Source of the DNA: Janthinobacterium sp. J1-1 | Lineage (GTDB): Bacteria; Pseudomonadota; Gammaproteobacteria; Burkholderiales; Burkholderiaceae_D | Length of the DNA stretch: 64,000 bases | Reading direction: 5' to 3' | Assembly (NCBI RefSeq): GCF_030944405.1 | Contig: NZ_CP132339.1 | Coordinates: 4,836,001 to 4,900,000, forward strand | Translations under genes and position numbers: made by a program | The notes under the pieces: model-generated | Told to the model about the DNA's origin: nothing | What the model saw: the letters and a program-made list of their open reading frames with translations, nothing else | The model's database searches: none | Shown here: positions 51,582-59,766 of the stretch, in pieces | Position numbering within the stretch: position 1 is the stretch's first letter | How the letters are laid out: every line of letters starts with the position of its first letter

Positions 51582-52301
51582 TTATTTTGCGGCCCGCATT
51601 GCCCGGGTGATGGCGTCATGATTCCAATCGAGGCTGACCAGGGCGATGGTTTTTCCGCCATCGACCACCAGCCCCAATCTGCCGGTGTTCGTGTCGGGTG
51701 AGGGGAAATAGCTGACGCTTCTTATTGGCTGGCGCGAGCGCAGCAATTCGACCGGCACGCTGTAGCCTTGCTGCTGGCGAATGAAGGCGGCCACCAGCCA
51801 GGTATCGCCAGCTTGCCATACGCCCACTCTCAGTAGCGGCGCATCGTCAAGCTTGCTGGAAAAACCGACATTGGCGGCCATGCTGAAGCGGGCCTGGCTT
51901 ATCTCGGGATGGTCGTTGAAAAACAGCCCGCTCCAGTAATGCATCAACCCAGCGGTGTCGTTGGCATGGACCAGCCTGCCATCAAGTCCGGCAGTGTAGA
52001 AAGCGCCATCCTGGAACACAAACTGGCTCATGCGAAATGCCTGCACGCCGTCCGCGCAGGGACCTTCGAGCAAGGCGACGCGGGCAGGCAGGAATCGCTT
52101 CTCCTGATCCGGGGCAATGGTGATCGACAGATCCTTCAGGGACAGCCCGGTCTCCGCCAGTGTCAAGCCCCTTGCACGTTCGGCGATGGCAGCGCAATCG
52201 ACTGACTTTGCGGCCGCCTGCGATTGCGCGACGGCCGGACAGCAGGCAAAAACCGATATGAAGGCTGCCGCCGACAGCAGCTGCACATAAATACGCTTCA
52301 T
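51582..52301 (-). CDS. Exported protein of unknown function (239 aa)
   Basis: The ATG at 52301 opens a signal peptide (MKRIYVQLLSAAAFISVFACCPAVA). The mature domain has two cysteines (SVDCAAIAER and EGPCADGVQ) and a beta-rich body. I cannot assign a family. It is followed and preceded by other unknown genes on the same strand, separated by 100-120 bases, so it is likely a single-gene unit. Confidence 0.7.
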   Translation of the reverse strand: MKRIYVQLLSAAAFISVFACCPAVAQSQAAAKSVDCAAIAERARGLTLAETGLSLKDLSITIAPDQEKRFLPARVALLEGPCADGVQAFRMSQFVFQDGAFYTAGLDGRLVHANDTAGLMHYWSGLFFNDHPEISQARFSMAANVGFSSKLDDAPLLRVGVWQAGDTWLVAAFIRQQQGYSVPVELLRSRQPIRSVSYFPSPDTNTGRLGLVVDGGKTIALVSLDWNHDAITRAMRAAK

Positions 52302-52417
52302 TTGAAAACACCGTCCCATGGCCATCGTCCGTTTCTTCCTGTTTTTACATGGACTGCAGAGCAGACCATGGTATCCATCCAAAGCGCGGAAACCGCTTCA
52401 GCAAGGAAAATATCGCT

Positions 52418-52807
52418 TCATGCATACTCTCGAAGAATGAAGCGGCTGGCCTTGCTGTTCCAGCATTTGCCATGTCCCTGAAGGAAGATCAGTTGTCCGT
52501 ATTCGTCCATGGCCGATTCACGCTTGCTCAAGCTTAACCACTCCGAATAGAACACATCAAACTCTTCAGGCGTAAATATCGGCAACAAATCGGCGGAATA
52601 GTCGAAGATGGCCGAAAAGTCAGCGGCCGGCGATAGCAGGACCGGGGATGGCAATCTGATGCCAAGCAGACCCAGCAGCAGTTCAAGCTCGTCATCACCA
52701 GCCAGCACGACAGCAAAGAATTCTGGCGAAGCGCCCATCAATGCATCGATTGAAGTGGCCGCCAACATGGCTGATTTTTCAGACGATGCAAACACGTAAG
52801 CCGGCAT
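52418..52807 (-). CDS. Soluble acidic protein of unknown function (129 aa)
   Basis: The start at 52807 is supported by AAGGAGAGGGAA directly before the ATG. The product is acidic with hydrophobic helices (FFAVVLAGDDELELLLGLLG) and ends CWNSKASRFILREYA. Size and character are like small immunity or partner proteins, but there is no toxin next to it and I assign no function. Confidence 0.65.
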   Translation of the reverse strand: MPAYVFASSEKSAMLAATSIDALMGASPEFFAVVLAGDDELELLLGLLGIRLPSPVLLSPAADFSAIFDYSADLLPIFTPEEFDVFYSEWLSLSKRESAMDEYGQLIFLQGHGKCWNSKASRFILREYA

Positions 52808-52853
52808 TTCCCTCTCCTTCATTGTTGCGCAGCGTGACTGTTGCCAGGCAGAT

Positions 52854-53159
52854 CTACAGGCAAGCCGGCGCCCACAGACAGCCAGGCATGATCGCCACGA
52901 CAAAATACGCGAGGCAAGACCACGCGACGACAGCGGCCATCCGCAGCAGCTTCATCATCCACGAACGTGGGAAGTAGCCGGCCGCCAGTACCGCCAGGGC
53001 CAGCGCCAGATAAGGAACAACGGTATCCACCTGCCGCGTCAAAGGCCAGTGCAACTGGTACTGCCAGTACAGCAGCGCGATTTTGACTACGGGAACGGAT
53101 AACACGGCAAAGGCCAGCGCGGCCAGGTCGAAATGTCGATGGGTGTTGATGCTATGCAT
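52854..53159 (-). CDS. Small membrane protein of unknown function (101 aa)
   Basis: Three hydrophobic helices (about 14-33, 46-63 and 70-92) in a 101-residue protein starting MHSINTHRHFD at 53159. It is 47 bases upstream of the 129-residue gene on the same strand; the two may be co-transcribed. No family is recognised. Confidence 0.65.
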   Translation of the reverse strand: MHSINTHRHFDLAALAFAVLSVPVVKIALLYWQYQLHWPLTRQVDTVVPYLALALAVLAAGYFPRSWMMKLLRMAAVVAWSCLAYFVVAIMPGCLWAPACL

Positions 53160-53228
53160 GGCGCCTCCTGACCGCTCAGTGTAGCGCACTAATTGCCAGG
53201 ATGGCAACGGGATGCCCGTTCTGATTGG

Positions 53229-53984
53229 CTAGATCCGCTGCCCGCCATCGATCGGAATCTCGGCGCCCGTAATATACGAGGCGCGCTCGCTGCACAGGAA
53301 CTCCACCAGGTCGGCCACTTCGGCCGTGGTACCCAGCCGGCGCAGCGGGATCTGCGTGTCGACGATGTGCGAGGTGCCGGGCGACAAGATGGCCGTGTCG
53401 ATTTCGCCGGGCGCGATGGCGTTCACGCGCACGTTCATCGGCGCCATGTCGTTGGCCATTTCACGCGTCAATGACGCCAGCGCCGCCTTGGAACTGGCAT
53501 AGGCCGAGCCGGCGAACGGGTGCACGCGGTAGCCGGCGATCGAGCACAGGTTGACCACCGAGCCGTGCGCGTTCGACAGTTCCTGGGCAAAGCCGCGCGT
53601 CAGCGCCAGCGGCGCAAAGAAATTGGTGTTGTACATCGCCTGCCAGGTCTGCATGTCGGTGGTCAGCGAATTGACGCGGGCGCCGCCCGGCCCTTTCGGC
53701 GACACACCCGCGTTATTGACCAGCGCGTGCAGCTTGCCATCGACCAGCATCGGGCGCAGCATGTCGACCATCTGGCCGATCTGGCTCAGGTCCGACAAAT
53801 CCATGCAGAAATGCGTATTGTGTTCCTGGCTGCGCGGGCAGCCGAGCGGGATCGGGCTGCGCGAGACCGTGATCACGCGCCAGCCGAGGCTGCGGAAACG
53901 CTCGGCGACAGCGTGGCCGATGCCACGGCTGGCACCCGTGACGATGGCGGTTTTCTGTTCGGTCTGATGTCCCAGATTAATCAT
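53229..53984 (-). CDS. Short-chain dehydrogenase/reductase
   Basis: A 251-residue classical SDR: TGASRGIGHAVAERF near 16-30, NNAGVSP near 92, YASSKAAL near 160 and the C-terminal GAEIPIDGGQRI. The start at 53984 (MINLGHQTEQKTAIV) overlaps the GntR stop by eight bases, so regulator and enzyme are one operon. Substrate unknown; GntR/FCD regulators often control sugar-acid or hydroxy-acid oxidation. Confidence 0.9.
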   Translation of the reverse strand: MINLGHQTEQKTAIVTGASRGIGHAVAERFRSLGWRVITVSRSPIPLGCPRSQEHNTHFCMDLSDLSQIGQMVDMLRPMLVDGKLHALVNNAGVSPKGPGGARVNSLTTDMQTWQAMYNTNFFAPLALTRGFAQELSNAHGSVVNLCSIAGYRVHPFAGSAYASSKAALASLTREMANDMAPMNVRVNAIAPGEIDTAILSPGTSHIVDTQIPLRRLGTTAEVADLVEFLCSERASYITGAEIPIDGGQRI

Positions 53985-54684
53985 TTTCTTCCTTTTCAGG
54001 TTCAGGTTCTGCGGCGGCCTGCTCCATCTGCCGCACATAGGCCAGCAGTTGCGCGCCGCCGTCCAGGATGTCGCGCGCCATCGCCTGCCGGGCCGCCTCG
54101 CCATCGCGCGCCCGCAGGGCGTCGAGGATGGCGCGGTGATGCCCGACGCGCATGGTGGGCGTAAAGGCCGCGTAGCCGGCGGCGATCAGCGGCGCGGTCT
54201 GCATCCACAGATGGCCGACAAAGCGTGTCAAGGTCGGCATGCCGGACGCCTGCGCCAGCCCCAGGTGGAAGGCCTGGTTGCACTGCAGGGCGCCGGCCAG
54301 GTCCTGGCGCGCGATCGCTTCTTCGTTGTCCAGCAGCAGTTGTTCCAGTTGCGCCAGGGTCGCGGCGTCGATCCGCCGTGCCGCCATCGCCGCGCCCAGC
54401 CCTTCCAGTTCCACCCGCAGGGCGCGGATTTCCAGGTAGCGCGCCTCGCTCAGCATCGGCACGCGAAAGTCGCGCGGCGAGCGCAGCACCAAGGCTTCTT
54501 CCTGCACCAGCTGCAGCATGGCGTCGCGCACGGGCGTCACGCTGGTGCCCAGTTGCAGCGCCAGTTCGCGGATGCGCAGGCGCTCATTGGGGCGGAAACG
54601 CCCCGCCGCCAGCGCCTCGCGCAGCCGCGCATGGACGGATTTTCCCAGGTTGGAGTGCGACAGATGATCGAGTTGATAGGCCAT
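53977..54684 (-). CDS. GntR-family regulator, FCD subfamily
   Basis: A 235-residue regulator with an N-terminal winged helix (about 10-75, RIRELALQLGTSVTPVRDAMLQL) and a C-terminal all-helical FCD effector domain (about 90-220). FCD members bind organic acids. It overlaps the SDR gene by eight bases. A palindrome 18 bases upstream of its start is a likely operator, suggesting autoregulation and possibly control of the divergent thioesterase. Confidence 0.92.
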   Translation of the reverse strand: MAYQLDHLSHSNLGKSVHARLREALAAGRFRPNERLRIRELALQLGTSVTPVRDAMLQLVQEEALVLRSPRDFRVPMLSEARYLEIRALRVELEGLGAAMAARRIDAATLAQLEQLLLDNEEAIARQDLAGALQCNQAFHLGLAQASGMPTLTRFVGHLWMQTAPLIAAGYAAFTPTMRVGHHRAILDALRARDGEAARQAMARDILDGGAQLLAYVRQMEQAAAEPEPEKEEND

Positions 54685-54701
54685 GAAGGTTCTTTCAATT
54701 T

Positions 54702-54713
54702 ATGATGCATCAT
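54702..54713. promoter_or_regulatory. Candidate GntR operator
   Basis: ATGATGCATCAT is a perfect 12-base palindrome, followed by a further CATCA half (54715-54719). It lies between the GntR gene and the divergent thioesterase gene; FCD regulators commonly bind short palindromes of this size. Confidence 0.5.
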
Positions 54714-54788
54714 ACATCAAGATGAAAAATCGTGATTGTGACCCGTGCCGGACAGTACAATCGCTGATCGCCACCCTGAAGGACGCCA

Positions 54789-55232
54789 GTGAACTGGGAT
54801 TATCCGCAGCCGCACATCGTGCCCGTCACGCCGCAAGCCGGCGATATCGACGGCTTGCAGCACACCAATAACGCCGTGTACGTGCGCTGGTGCGAACACG
54901 CCGCCTGGCACCATTCGAAAGCGCTGGGACTGGACCTGGAGGACTACCGCCGTCTCGACCGGGCCATGGCGATCCGCCGTGGCGAATACGATTATCTGCT
55001 GCCCACGCGAGAAGGCGAAGCCTTGCGCCTGGCCACCTGGCTGTGCGCCAGCGATGGACGTTCCAGCATGGAACGGCGCTTCCAGCTGATCCGCGACAGC
55101 GACGGCGCCACCGTGGTGCGCGGGCGCTGGGAACTGGTATGCATCGAACTCGGTAGTGGCCGCGCGCGCCGTTTGCCGGCCGAGTTCCTGGCCGTCTACG
55201 AGCCGGCCATCGTCGCCAGCAGGTCCGCCTGA
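54789..55232 (+). CDS. Acyl-CoA thioesterase, hotdog fold
   Basis: A 147-residue 4-hydroxybenzoyl-CoA-thioesterase-type hotdog protein. The active-site segment DIDGLQHTNNAVYVRWCEHAAW is typical, with the Asp at about residue 19 and HTNNAVY following. It starts with GTG at 54789, preceded by AAGGA. It is expected to hydrolyse short or aromatic acyl-CoAs. It is divergent from the GntR/SDR operon. Confidence 0.88.
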   Translation: MNWDYPQPHIVPVTPQAGDIDGLQHTNNAVYVRWCEHAAWHHSKALGLDLEDYRRLDRAMAIRRGEYDYLLPTREGEALRLATWLCASDGRSSMERRFQLIRDSDGATVVRGRWELVCIELGSGRARRLPAEFLAVYEPAIVASRSA

Positions 55233-55343
55233 ACCTGGTGCGGCTTGCCACCCCGCAATGCAACATGTTTTTCCCTGCTGTTCATGCGTTTCATGCATTA
55301 GAATCACTGGCCTTGCCCACCCATGAAAACAGGATAAAACAAG

Positions 55344-56708
55344 ATGACGGCAGTCGGTAATACGGAAGCGACAGAACTCAAGCGCGGGCTGAAAAGCCGC
55401 CATATCCAGCTGATCGCCCTGGGCGGCGCGATCGGCACCGGCCTGTTCCTGGGCATCGCGCAAACCATCAAGATGGCGGGGCCGTCCGTGCTGCTCGGCT
55501 ACGGCATCGCCGGCGTGATCGCCTTCCTGATCATGCGCCAGCTGGGCGAGATGGTGGTCGATGAACCGGTGGCCGGCTCCTTCAGCTACTTTGCCGACAA
55601 ATACTGCGGCCACCTGCCCGGCTTTCTGTCGGGCTGGAATTACTGGGTGCTGTATGTGCTGGTCAGCATGGCCGAACTGACGGCCGTCGGCATCTATGTG
55701 CAGTACTGGTGGCCGGGCGTGCCGACCTGGGTCTCGGCGCTGGTGTTCTTTTGCGTGATCAATGCCATCAGCCTGTTGAACGTCAAGGCCTTCGGCGAGA
55801 TGGAATTCTGGTTCGCGCTGATCAAGGTGGTGGCCATCATCGGCATGATCGTCTTCGGCGCCTACCTGCTGGCGTCCGGCGACGCCGGACCGCAGGCCTC
55901 GGTGGCCAACCTGTGGCAGCACGGCGGCTTTTTCCCGAACGGCTGGCAAGGCCTGGTCATGGCGATGGCCGTGATCATGTTCTCGTTTGGCGGGCTGGAG
56001 CTGGTCGGCATCACGGCGGCCGAAGCGGACGATCCCAGCACCACCATTCCGCGCGCCACCAACCAGGCCATCTACCGCATCTTGATCTTTTATATCGGCG
56101 CGCTGGGCATTTTGCTGTCGCTGTACCCGTGGCAGAACGTGGTTACCGGCGGCAGCCCCTTCGTGCTGATCTTCCACGCACTCGACAGCAACCTGGTGGC
56201 CACCGCCCTGAACGTGGTGGTGCTGACGGCCGCGCTGTCCGTCTATAACAGCGGCGTCTACTGCAACACGCGCATGCTGTTCGGCCTGGCGAAACAGGGC
56301 AATGCGCCGCGCGCGCTGTTGCACCTGAACCGCCGCGGCGTGCCGCTGGTGGCGCTGGGCGTGTCGGCGCTGGCCACCGGCATCTGCGTGGTGGTCAATT
56401 ATTTCATGCCCGGCGAAGCGTTCGAAGTGCTGATGGGGCTGGTGGTGTCGGCCCTGATCATCAACTGGGCCATGATCAGCTGGATCCATCTGCGCTTTCG
56501 CGCACAAAAGAAAATCGAAGGCAAGACCACCCTGTTCCGGAGCCTGGGCTATCCATTCACCAACTACCTGTGCCTGGCGTTTTTGGCCGGCATCCTGGTG
56601 ATCATGTTCCTGACCCCGGGCCTGCGCATTTCCGTGTACCTGATTCCCGTCTGGCTCGGGGCGCTGGGCATCGGTTACTGGATACGACAAAGCAAGGCCA
56701 AGGCCTGA
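55344..56708 (+). CDS. Amino-acid permease (APC family, GabP/AroP/ProY-like)
   Basis: A 454-residue transporter with 12 membrane helices. The amino-acid transporter signature begins RGLKSRHIQLIALGGAIGTGLFLG, with YFADKYCGHLPGFLSGWNYW around helix 3. This subgroup imports proline, aromatic amino acids or GABA with protons; the exact substrate is unresolved. A strong terminator follows 22 bases after the stop. Confidence 0.94.
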   Translation: MTAVGNTEATELKRGLKSRHIQLIALGGAIGTGLFLGIAQTIKMAGPSVLLGYGIAGVIAFLIMRQLGEMVVDEPVAGSFSYFADKYCGHLPGFLSGWNYWVLYVLVSMAELTAVGIYVQYWWPGVPTWVSALVFFCVINAISLLNVKAFGEMEFWFALIKVVAIIGMIVFGAYLLASGDAGPQASVANLWQHGGFFPNGWQGLVMAMAVIMFSFGGLELVGITAAEADDPSTTIPRATNQAIYRILIFYIGALGILLSLYPWQNVVTGGSPFVLIFHALDSNLVATALNVVVLTAALSVYNSGVYCNTRMLFGLAKQGNAPRALLHLNRRGVPLVALGVSALATGICVVVNYFMPGEAFEVLMGLVVSALIINWAMISWIHLRFRAQKKIEGKTTLFRSLGYPFTNYLCLAFLAGILVIMFLTPGLRISVYLIPVWLGALGIGYWIRQSKAKA

Positions 56709-56727
56709 CCTTACCTGGCCGCAAATG

Positions 56728-56764
56728 AAAAGAGCCCGTCCTGGCAGCAGGACGGGCTCTTTTT
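56728..56764. terminator. Strong bidirectional intrinsic terminator
   Basis: AGAGCCCGTCCTG and CAGGACGGGCTCT form a perfect 13-pair stem around GCAG, flanked by AAAA on one side and TTTT on the other. It works for the permease gene on the plus strand and the 528-residue gene on the minus strand, which converge on it. Confidence 0.95.
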
Positions 56765-56781
56765 CATGGTGCGCGGACAGA

Positions 56782-58368
56782 CTACCTGCCGGCATCGGCC
56801 TTCAGCAATACATCGCCACTCAATTCAAACAGCCTCTGCGTGCGCTGCTGCGCCTTCTGCTCAAGGTTCAGCTGTGTCTCGCCGGCCTGGTACGGCGCCA
56901 GGCTGGCCACCAGGTCGCGCGTCAGAGAATGGACGCTCGGATTGGTCAGATCCGACTTCAGCTTGCCCATTTCGTAGCGCTGCACGCGCGTGGACTGGCT
57001 GGACGACTGTTCGAGCGTGGCCTTGGCCAGCTTGCCGTCCCGGTAAGATATATTGGCCTCGCTGCGGGCGCTGTCGTCGATCTGGTGGTAGCTATAGTTC
57101 TGCGACTCGGCGGCGGTGGTCAAACGCAGCGAGGTGCCGGCCACCAGCGGCATATGGAAGCTGGCGCTCAGGCTGGAGGTCTGCTTCTGCGATATCGCGC
57201 GGTCATCGATACTGCGCCCGGCGATGCTGGTGCTCTGCCCCACTTCGTAGTGGAACGCATCCTGCTCGGACAGGCGCATCGGATTCTCCATCTTCGGCGT
57301 TTGCAATACGGACGCCGAAAAATCGGCCAGGCCCGTCAGCATGGCCTGGTCTTGCGCGGCCAGCTGCCATTTGCCGGGCGTGGCGCCGCCCAGGCTCAGC
57401 TGCGCTGCATCGCCGACAGTGGTGTGCAAGGCGCTGAAGGTCTCCTTGAACAAACTCATCAAGGCACCGTCGGCATGGCCACGCGTGGCCGCCTGGTCGA
57501 ACTGGCTCATGTAGCTTTTCATGGCGCGTGCCTGCTGTTCTGGTCCGCCCAGGCTGGCCGCCTGGCTGGCGTCAACTTTTACGTCCAGGCTGCCGGCCGC
57601 GCCGCTGAACGCGACCTTGCGCTGGGTGGCGTCCGCCTGGAACGACAAGGTCTGCACGCTGGGCGGCTGGGTATCGAGACCCACCCTGGCGCGCAGGTCG
57701 AGCGAGGCCAGCTGCTTCGCATCGAACTGCATCAGGCCCGCCAGCTTGAGCTGGGGCGGGTCCTGCGCCATGCCGTCGATCGCTTCCTGGAAGGCTTTCG
57801 ACAACTGGCCCAGCGCCCGCGTTTCAGCGTCAGTCAATTCGCCGCTGGCCGTCATCTGCACGGCCAGGGCATCGCCATCGCTGTCGAGCGACAGTCTCAC
57901 TTGGACCCCGCTGTTGGTGGTGATGCCCAGGCTGAACTTGTCGTCGCCCATGCCGTGCAAGGCGCCCGAGACGCCAGTGGCGATGCCGGCGTAGGTAGCG
58001 GCCTGCGCGCCGTTTGGTGCACGCTGCGCCGTTTGCGACAACTGCGTCACGCCGCCCTTCAACTGGTCGAGCAGGGCGGCACCGAGGCCGCTGAAGCGCC
58101 CCGCGCTGGAACCGGCCGCGAAGTTTTTCGCCATCAGCTCGCTGACCTGGTCGCGTGAGGCGCGTTCCCACTGCAGCGGCGCCGCAACGGCCTGGGCAAG
58201 GCCCTGGGCAGCGGCGGCGCCGAGCGCAATAATGGTGGAAGACGTGCCGGAAGACGTGGAGACTGGCAAGGAAGAAGCCTCCTCGCGGCTGGCGGGGGGC
58301 GTGGCGGTACTGCGCAGGGTGCTGGCATTCCAGCTTGCGATGGAGGAAACAGAAGTCATGGCCGTCAT
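56782..58368 (-). CDS. Large soluble protein of unknown function (528 aa)
   Basis: I do not recognise the family. There is no signal peptide or membrane helix. The first 50 residues are a Ser/Thr/Ala-rich linker (SASWNASTLRSTATPPASREE type). The rest is rich in Ala, Gln, Ser and Lys with few cysteines, and has beta-strand-like repeats in the C-terminal half (SASFHMPLVAGTSLRLTT; SYHQIDDSARSEANISY). Start is ATG at 58368 or 58359. It is divergent, across the AT-rich gap, from the collar-fibre genes, so it could be a partner or secreted effector of that system; this is inference. Confidence 0.72.
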   Translation of the reverse strand: MTAMTSVSSIASWNASTLRSTATPPASREEASSLPVSTSSGTSSTIIALGAAAAQGLAQAVAAPLQWERASRDQVSELMAKNFAAGSSAGRFSGLGAALLDQLKGGVTQLSQTAQRAPNGAQAATYAGIATGVSGALHGMGDDKFSLGITTNSGVQVRLSLDSDGDALAVQMTASGELTDAETRALGQLSKAFQEAIDGMAQDPPQLKLAGLMQFDAKQLASLDLRARVGLDTQPPSVQTLSFQADATQRKVAFSGAAGSLDVKVDASQAASLGGPEQQARAMKSYMSQFDQAATRGHADGALMSLFKETFSALHTTVGDAAQLSLGGATPGKWQLAAQDQAMLTGLADFSASVLQTPKMENPMRLSEQDAFHYEVGQSTSIAGRSIDDRAISQKQTSSLSASFHMPLVAGTSLRLTTAAESQNYSYHQIDDSARSEANISYRDGKLAKATLEQSSSQSTRVQRYEMGKLKSDLTNPSVHSLTRDLVASLAPYQAGETQLNLEQKAQQRTQRLFELSGDVLLKADAGR

Positions 58369-58683
58369 AATGGGTGCATGGATAAAACTGACAAGCTTCA
58401 GTTTTTGACAATGATTTACCGCCAGGCAGGCACGCGCATGCAAAGCAGTCACAGCTATAACGACCGGCCACGCCAAAACATGAGTCCCGTTCGCGTGCCA
58501 TTTTATTATTATCCCCGGTTTTGCACAAGCGCCGGCGATCGATTCGGTTGCATGTTTTTCAATAATAATATGGCAGCGATAATTAATAGATATTTTTAAA
58601 ATTTTGAATTAATATATCCACTCCATGCCGCGCCGGCTTAATCGGCAGCGAGACAGCCGTATTCCATATCCGAAAGGAAGAAC

Positions 58684-58746
58684 ATGCAAGCCTATGCCGC
58701 CAGCATAATCCATGCGGACTTTTCTTTTCAGCTTACGGCAGGCTGA
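58684..58746 (+). CDS. Possible 20-residue leader peptide
   Basis: An ATG preceded by AAAGGAAG opens a 20-codon ORF (MQAYAASIIHADFSFQLTAG) ending 90 bases before the first collar gene. Spacing and ribosome site are good, but the peptide matches no known leader and there is no attenuator hairpin nearby. It may be a real small protein, a regulatory leader or chance. Confidence 0.3.
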   Translation: MQAYAASIIHADFSFQLTAG

Positions 58747-58771
58747 TCCTTGCATGCAGAAGCTTCAACAT

Positions 58772-58780
58772 CCCCCCCCC
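58772..58780 (+). repeat. Nine-base poly-C tract upstream of collar gene 1
   Basis: A run of nine C residues 56 bases before the ATG of the first collar gene. Such mononucleotide runs can change length by slipped-strand pairing and alter promoter spacing or leader structure. An in-frame stop between the tract and the gene rules out translational phase variation. Confidence 0.6.
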
Positions 58781-58836
58781 AGCGGCGTGGTCGCGCCGCC
58801 TGTCTTTTCATTCCCGTCAATTGAAAGAGTACACGC

Positions 58837-59550
58837 ATGGATCCGATTTTAGGTAGTGTCATCTTGTGTCCCTACACCTTTGCACCGCAAGGCTGGATGT
58901 TCTGCAATGGCCAGACCCTCAATATTCAAACCAATGCCGCGCTGTACGCACTGCTCGGCATACAGTTTGGCGGCAATGGCCAGACCACCTTCAACCTGCC
59001 CGACTTGCGCGGACGCATCCCGGTGGCGGTCAACAACACCGTCGCGCCCGACCGTATCGTTACCGCCCCCGTCAATGCGCAGGGCCAACCGACCAGGCCA
59101 GGCGTGGTGGGCGACACCCTGGGCGCCAATGTGCGCCTGGTCAGCACCGGCGGCATCAGCTTCGCGCTGACGGTCAACAATCTGCCGGCACACACCCACG
59201 CCGCTACCGTGTCGAGCGGTTCGTCGACAGTCGACGTGACCCTGACCGCCTCGCTCGATGAAGCCACCGACCCCGCGCCGACGGCCGGCGGCTACCTGGC
59301 CACCGCCGCATCGTCCAGCGCTGCTGTCACCAATATGTACCTGCCGGCGCTGGGCAGCAACGGCAGCGTAACCCTGGCCAAGGCAAGCGGACAAGTCAGC
59401 TTCAACCCGACCGTCACCAACGCCAGCACCGGCAGCGGCGTACCGGTCGCCGCGCCCATCACGCTGACGGCGCAAAACGCGCCAACGCCGCCCTTCCTGG
59501 CCATGCAGTACATCATCGCCGTGGAGGGAGTTTTCCCGCAACGCAACTGA
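58837..59550 (+). CDS. Phage tail collar domain protein 1 (MdpB-like)
   Basis: A 237-residue protein with no signal peptide. The N-terminal Tail Collar domain (about 4-62) has the family layout GWMFCNGQTLNI, ALYALLGIQFGGNGQTTFNLPDLRGR. A Thr/Ala/Ser-rich stalk follows (about 65-215), and the conserved C-terminal end is PPFLAMQYIIAVEGVFPQRN. In phages this domain trimerises in tail fibres; in bacterial genomes it is known as microcystin-dependent protein MdpB. It is close to the third gene and more distant from the second. Confidence 0.93.
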   Translation: MDPILGSVILCPYTFAPQGWMFCNGQTLNIQTNAALYALLGIQFGGNGQTTFNLPDLRGRIPVAVNNTVAPDRIVTAPVNAQGQPTRPGVVGDTLGANVRLVSTGGISFALTVNNLPAHTHAATVSSGSSTVDVTLTASLDEATDPAPTAGGYLATAASSSAAVTNMYLPALGSNGSVTLAKASGQVSFNPTVTNASTGSGVPVAAPITLTAQNAPTPPFLAMQYIIAVEGVFPQRN

Positions 59551-59684
59551 TAACGGGGCGCATGCGGCGTCGGCCATATGATTATTATCGTTTATATTTT
59601 TACGATGTGGCGGTATATTGTCTTTTTAAAAATAACACCGTAGTGCAAATTCGGCCTCATGTTTTTAAAACCGACTTAATATGC

Positions 59685-59718
59685 CCAGGCTGGATGCGTT
59701 TCATCCGGACCAGCCTGG
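59685..59718 (+). promoter_or_regulatory. Hairpin in the gap between collar genes 1 and 2
   Basis: CCAGGCTGG and CCAGCCTGG are perfect nine-base arms, with GGATG and CATCC able to extend the stem inside. It follows an AT-rich promoter-like stretch (59580-59670) and precedes the collar 2 ribosome site. With no U-tract, it is likelier a leader structure than a terminator. Confidence 0.45.
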
Positions 59719-59766
59719 CGGTCCCGGCGACATAATATTGAAGTTCTCATTTGAAAGGCAGCAAAC

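Larger units (their letters stand above)
58369..58836. other. 468-bp gene-poor, AT-rich control region before the collar genes
   Basis: The region separates the divergent 528-residue gene and the first collar gene. About 58558-58620 is strikingly AT-rich for this genome (runs such as AATAATAATATGG and TTTTTAAAATTTTG), suiting a promoter or a silencer (H-NS/MvaT-type) target. It also holds a 20-codon ORF with a ribosome site (58684-58746) and a nine-C tract (58772-58780). No larger gene is visible. Confidence 0.6.

Noticed and set aside
54717..56795. A 690-codon frame on the minus strand
   Set aside because: It is antisense to the thioesterase and amino-acid permease and runs through the terminator at 56728-56764; the translation is His/Asp/Gln-rich low-complexity sequence.
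58754..58855. ORF through the C tract that might fuse to collar 1 after slippage
   Set aside because: The collar frame has a TGA (in the TTGAAAG region before the start), so no tract length gives an in-frame fusion. Only transcriptional phase variation remains possible.
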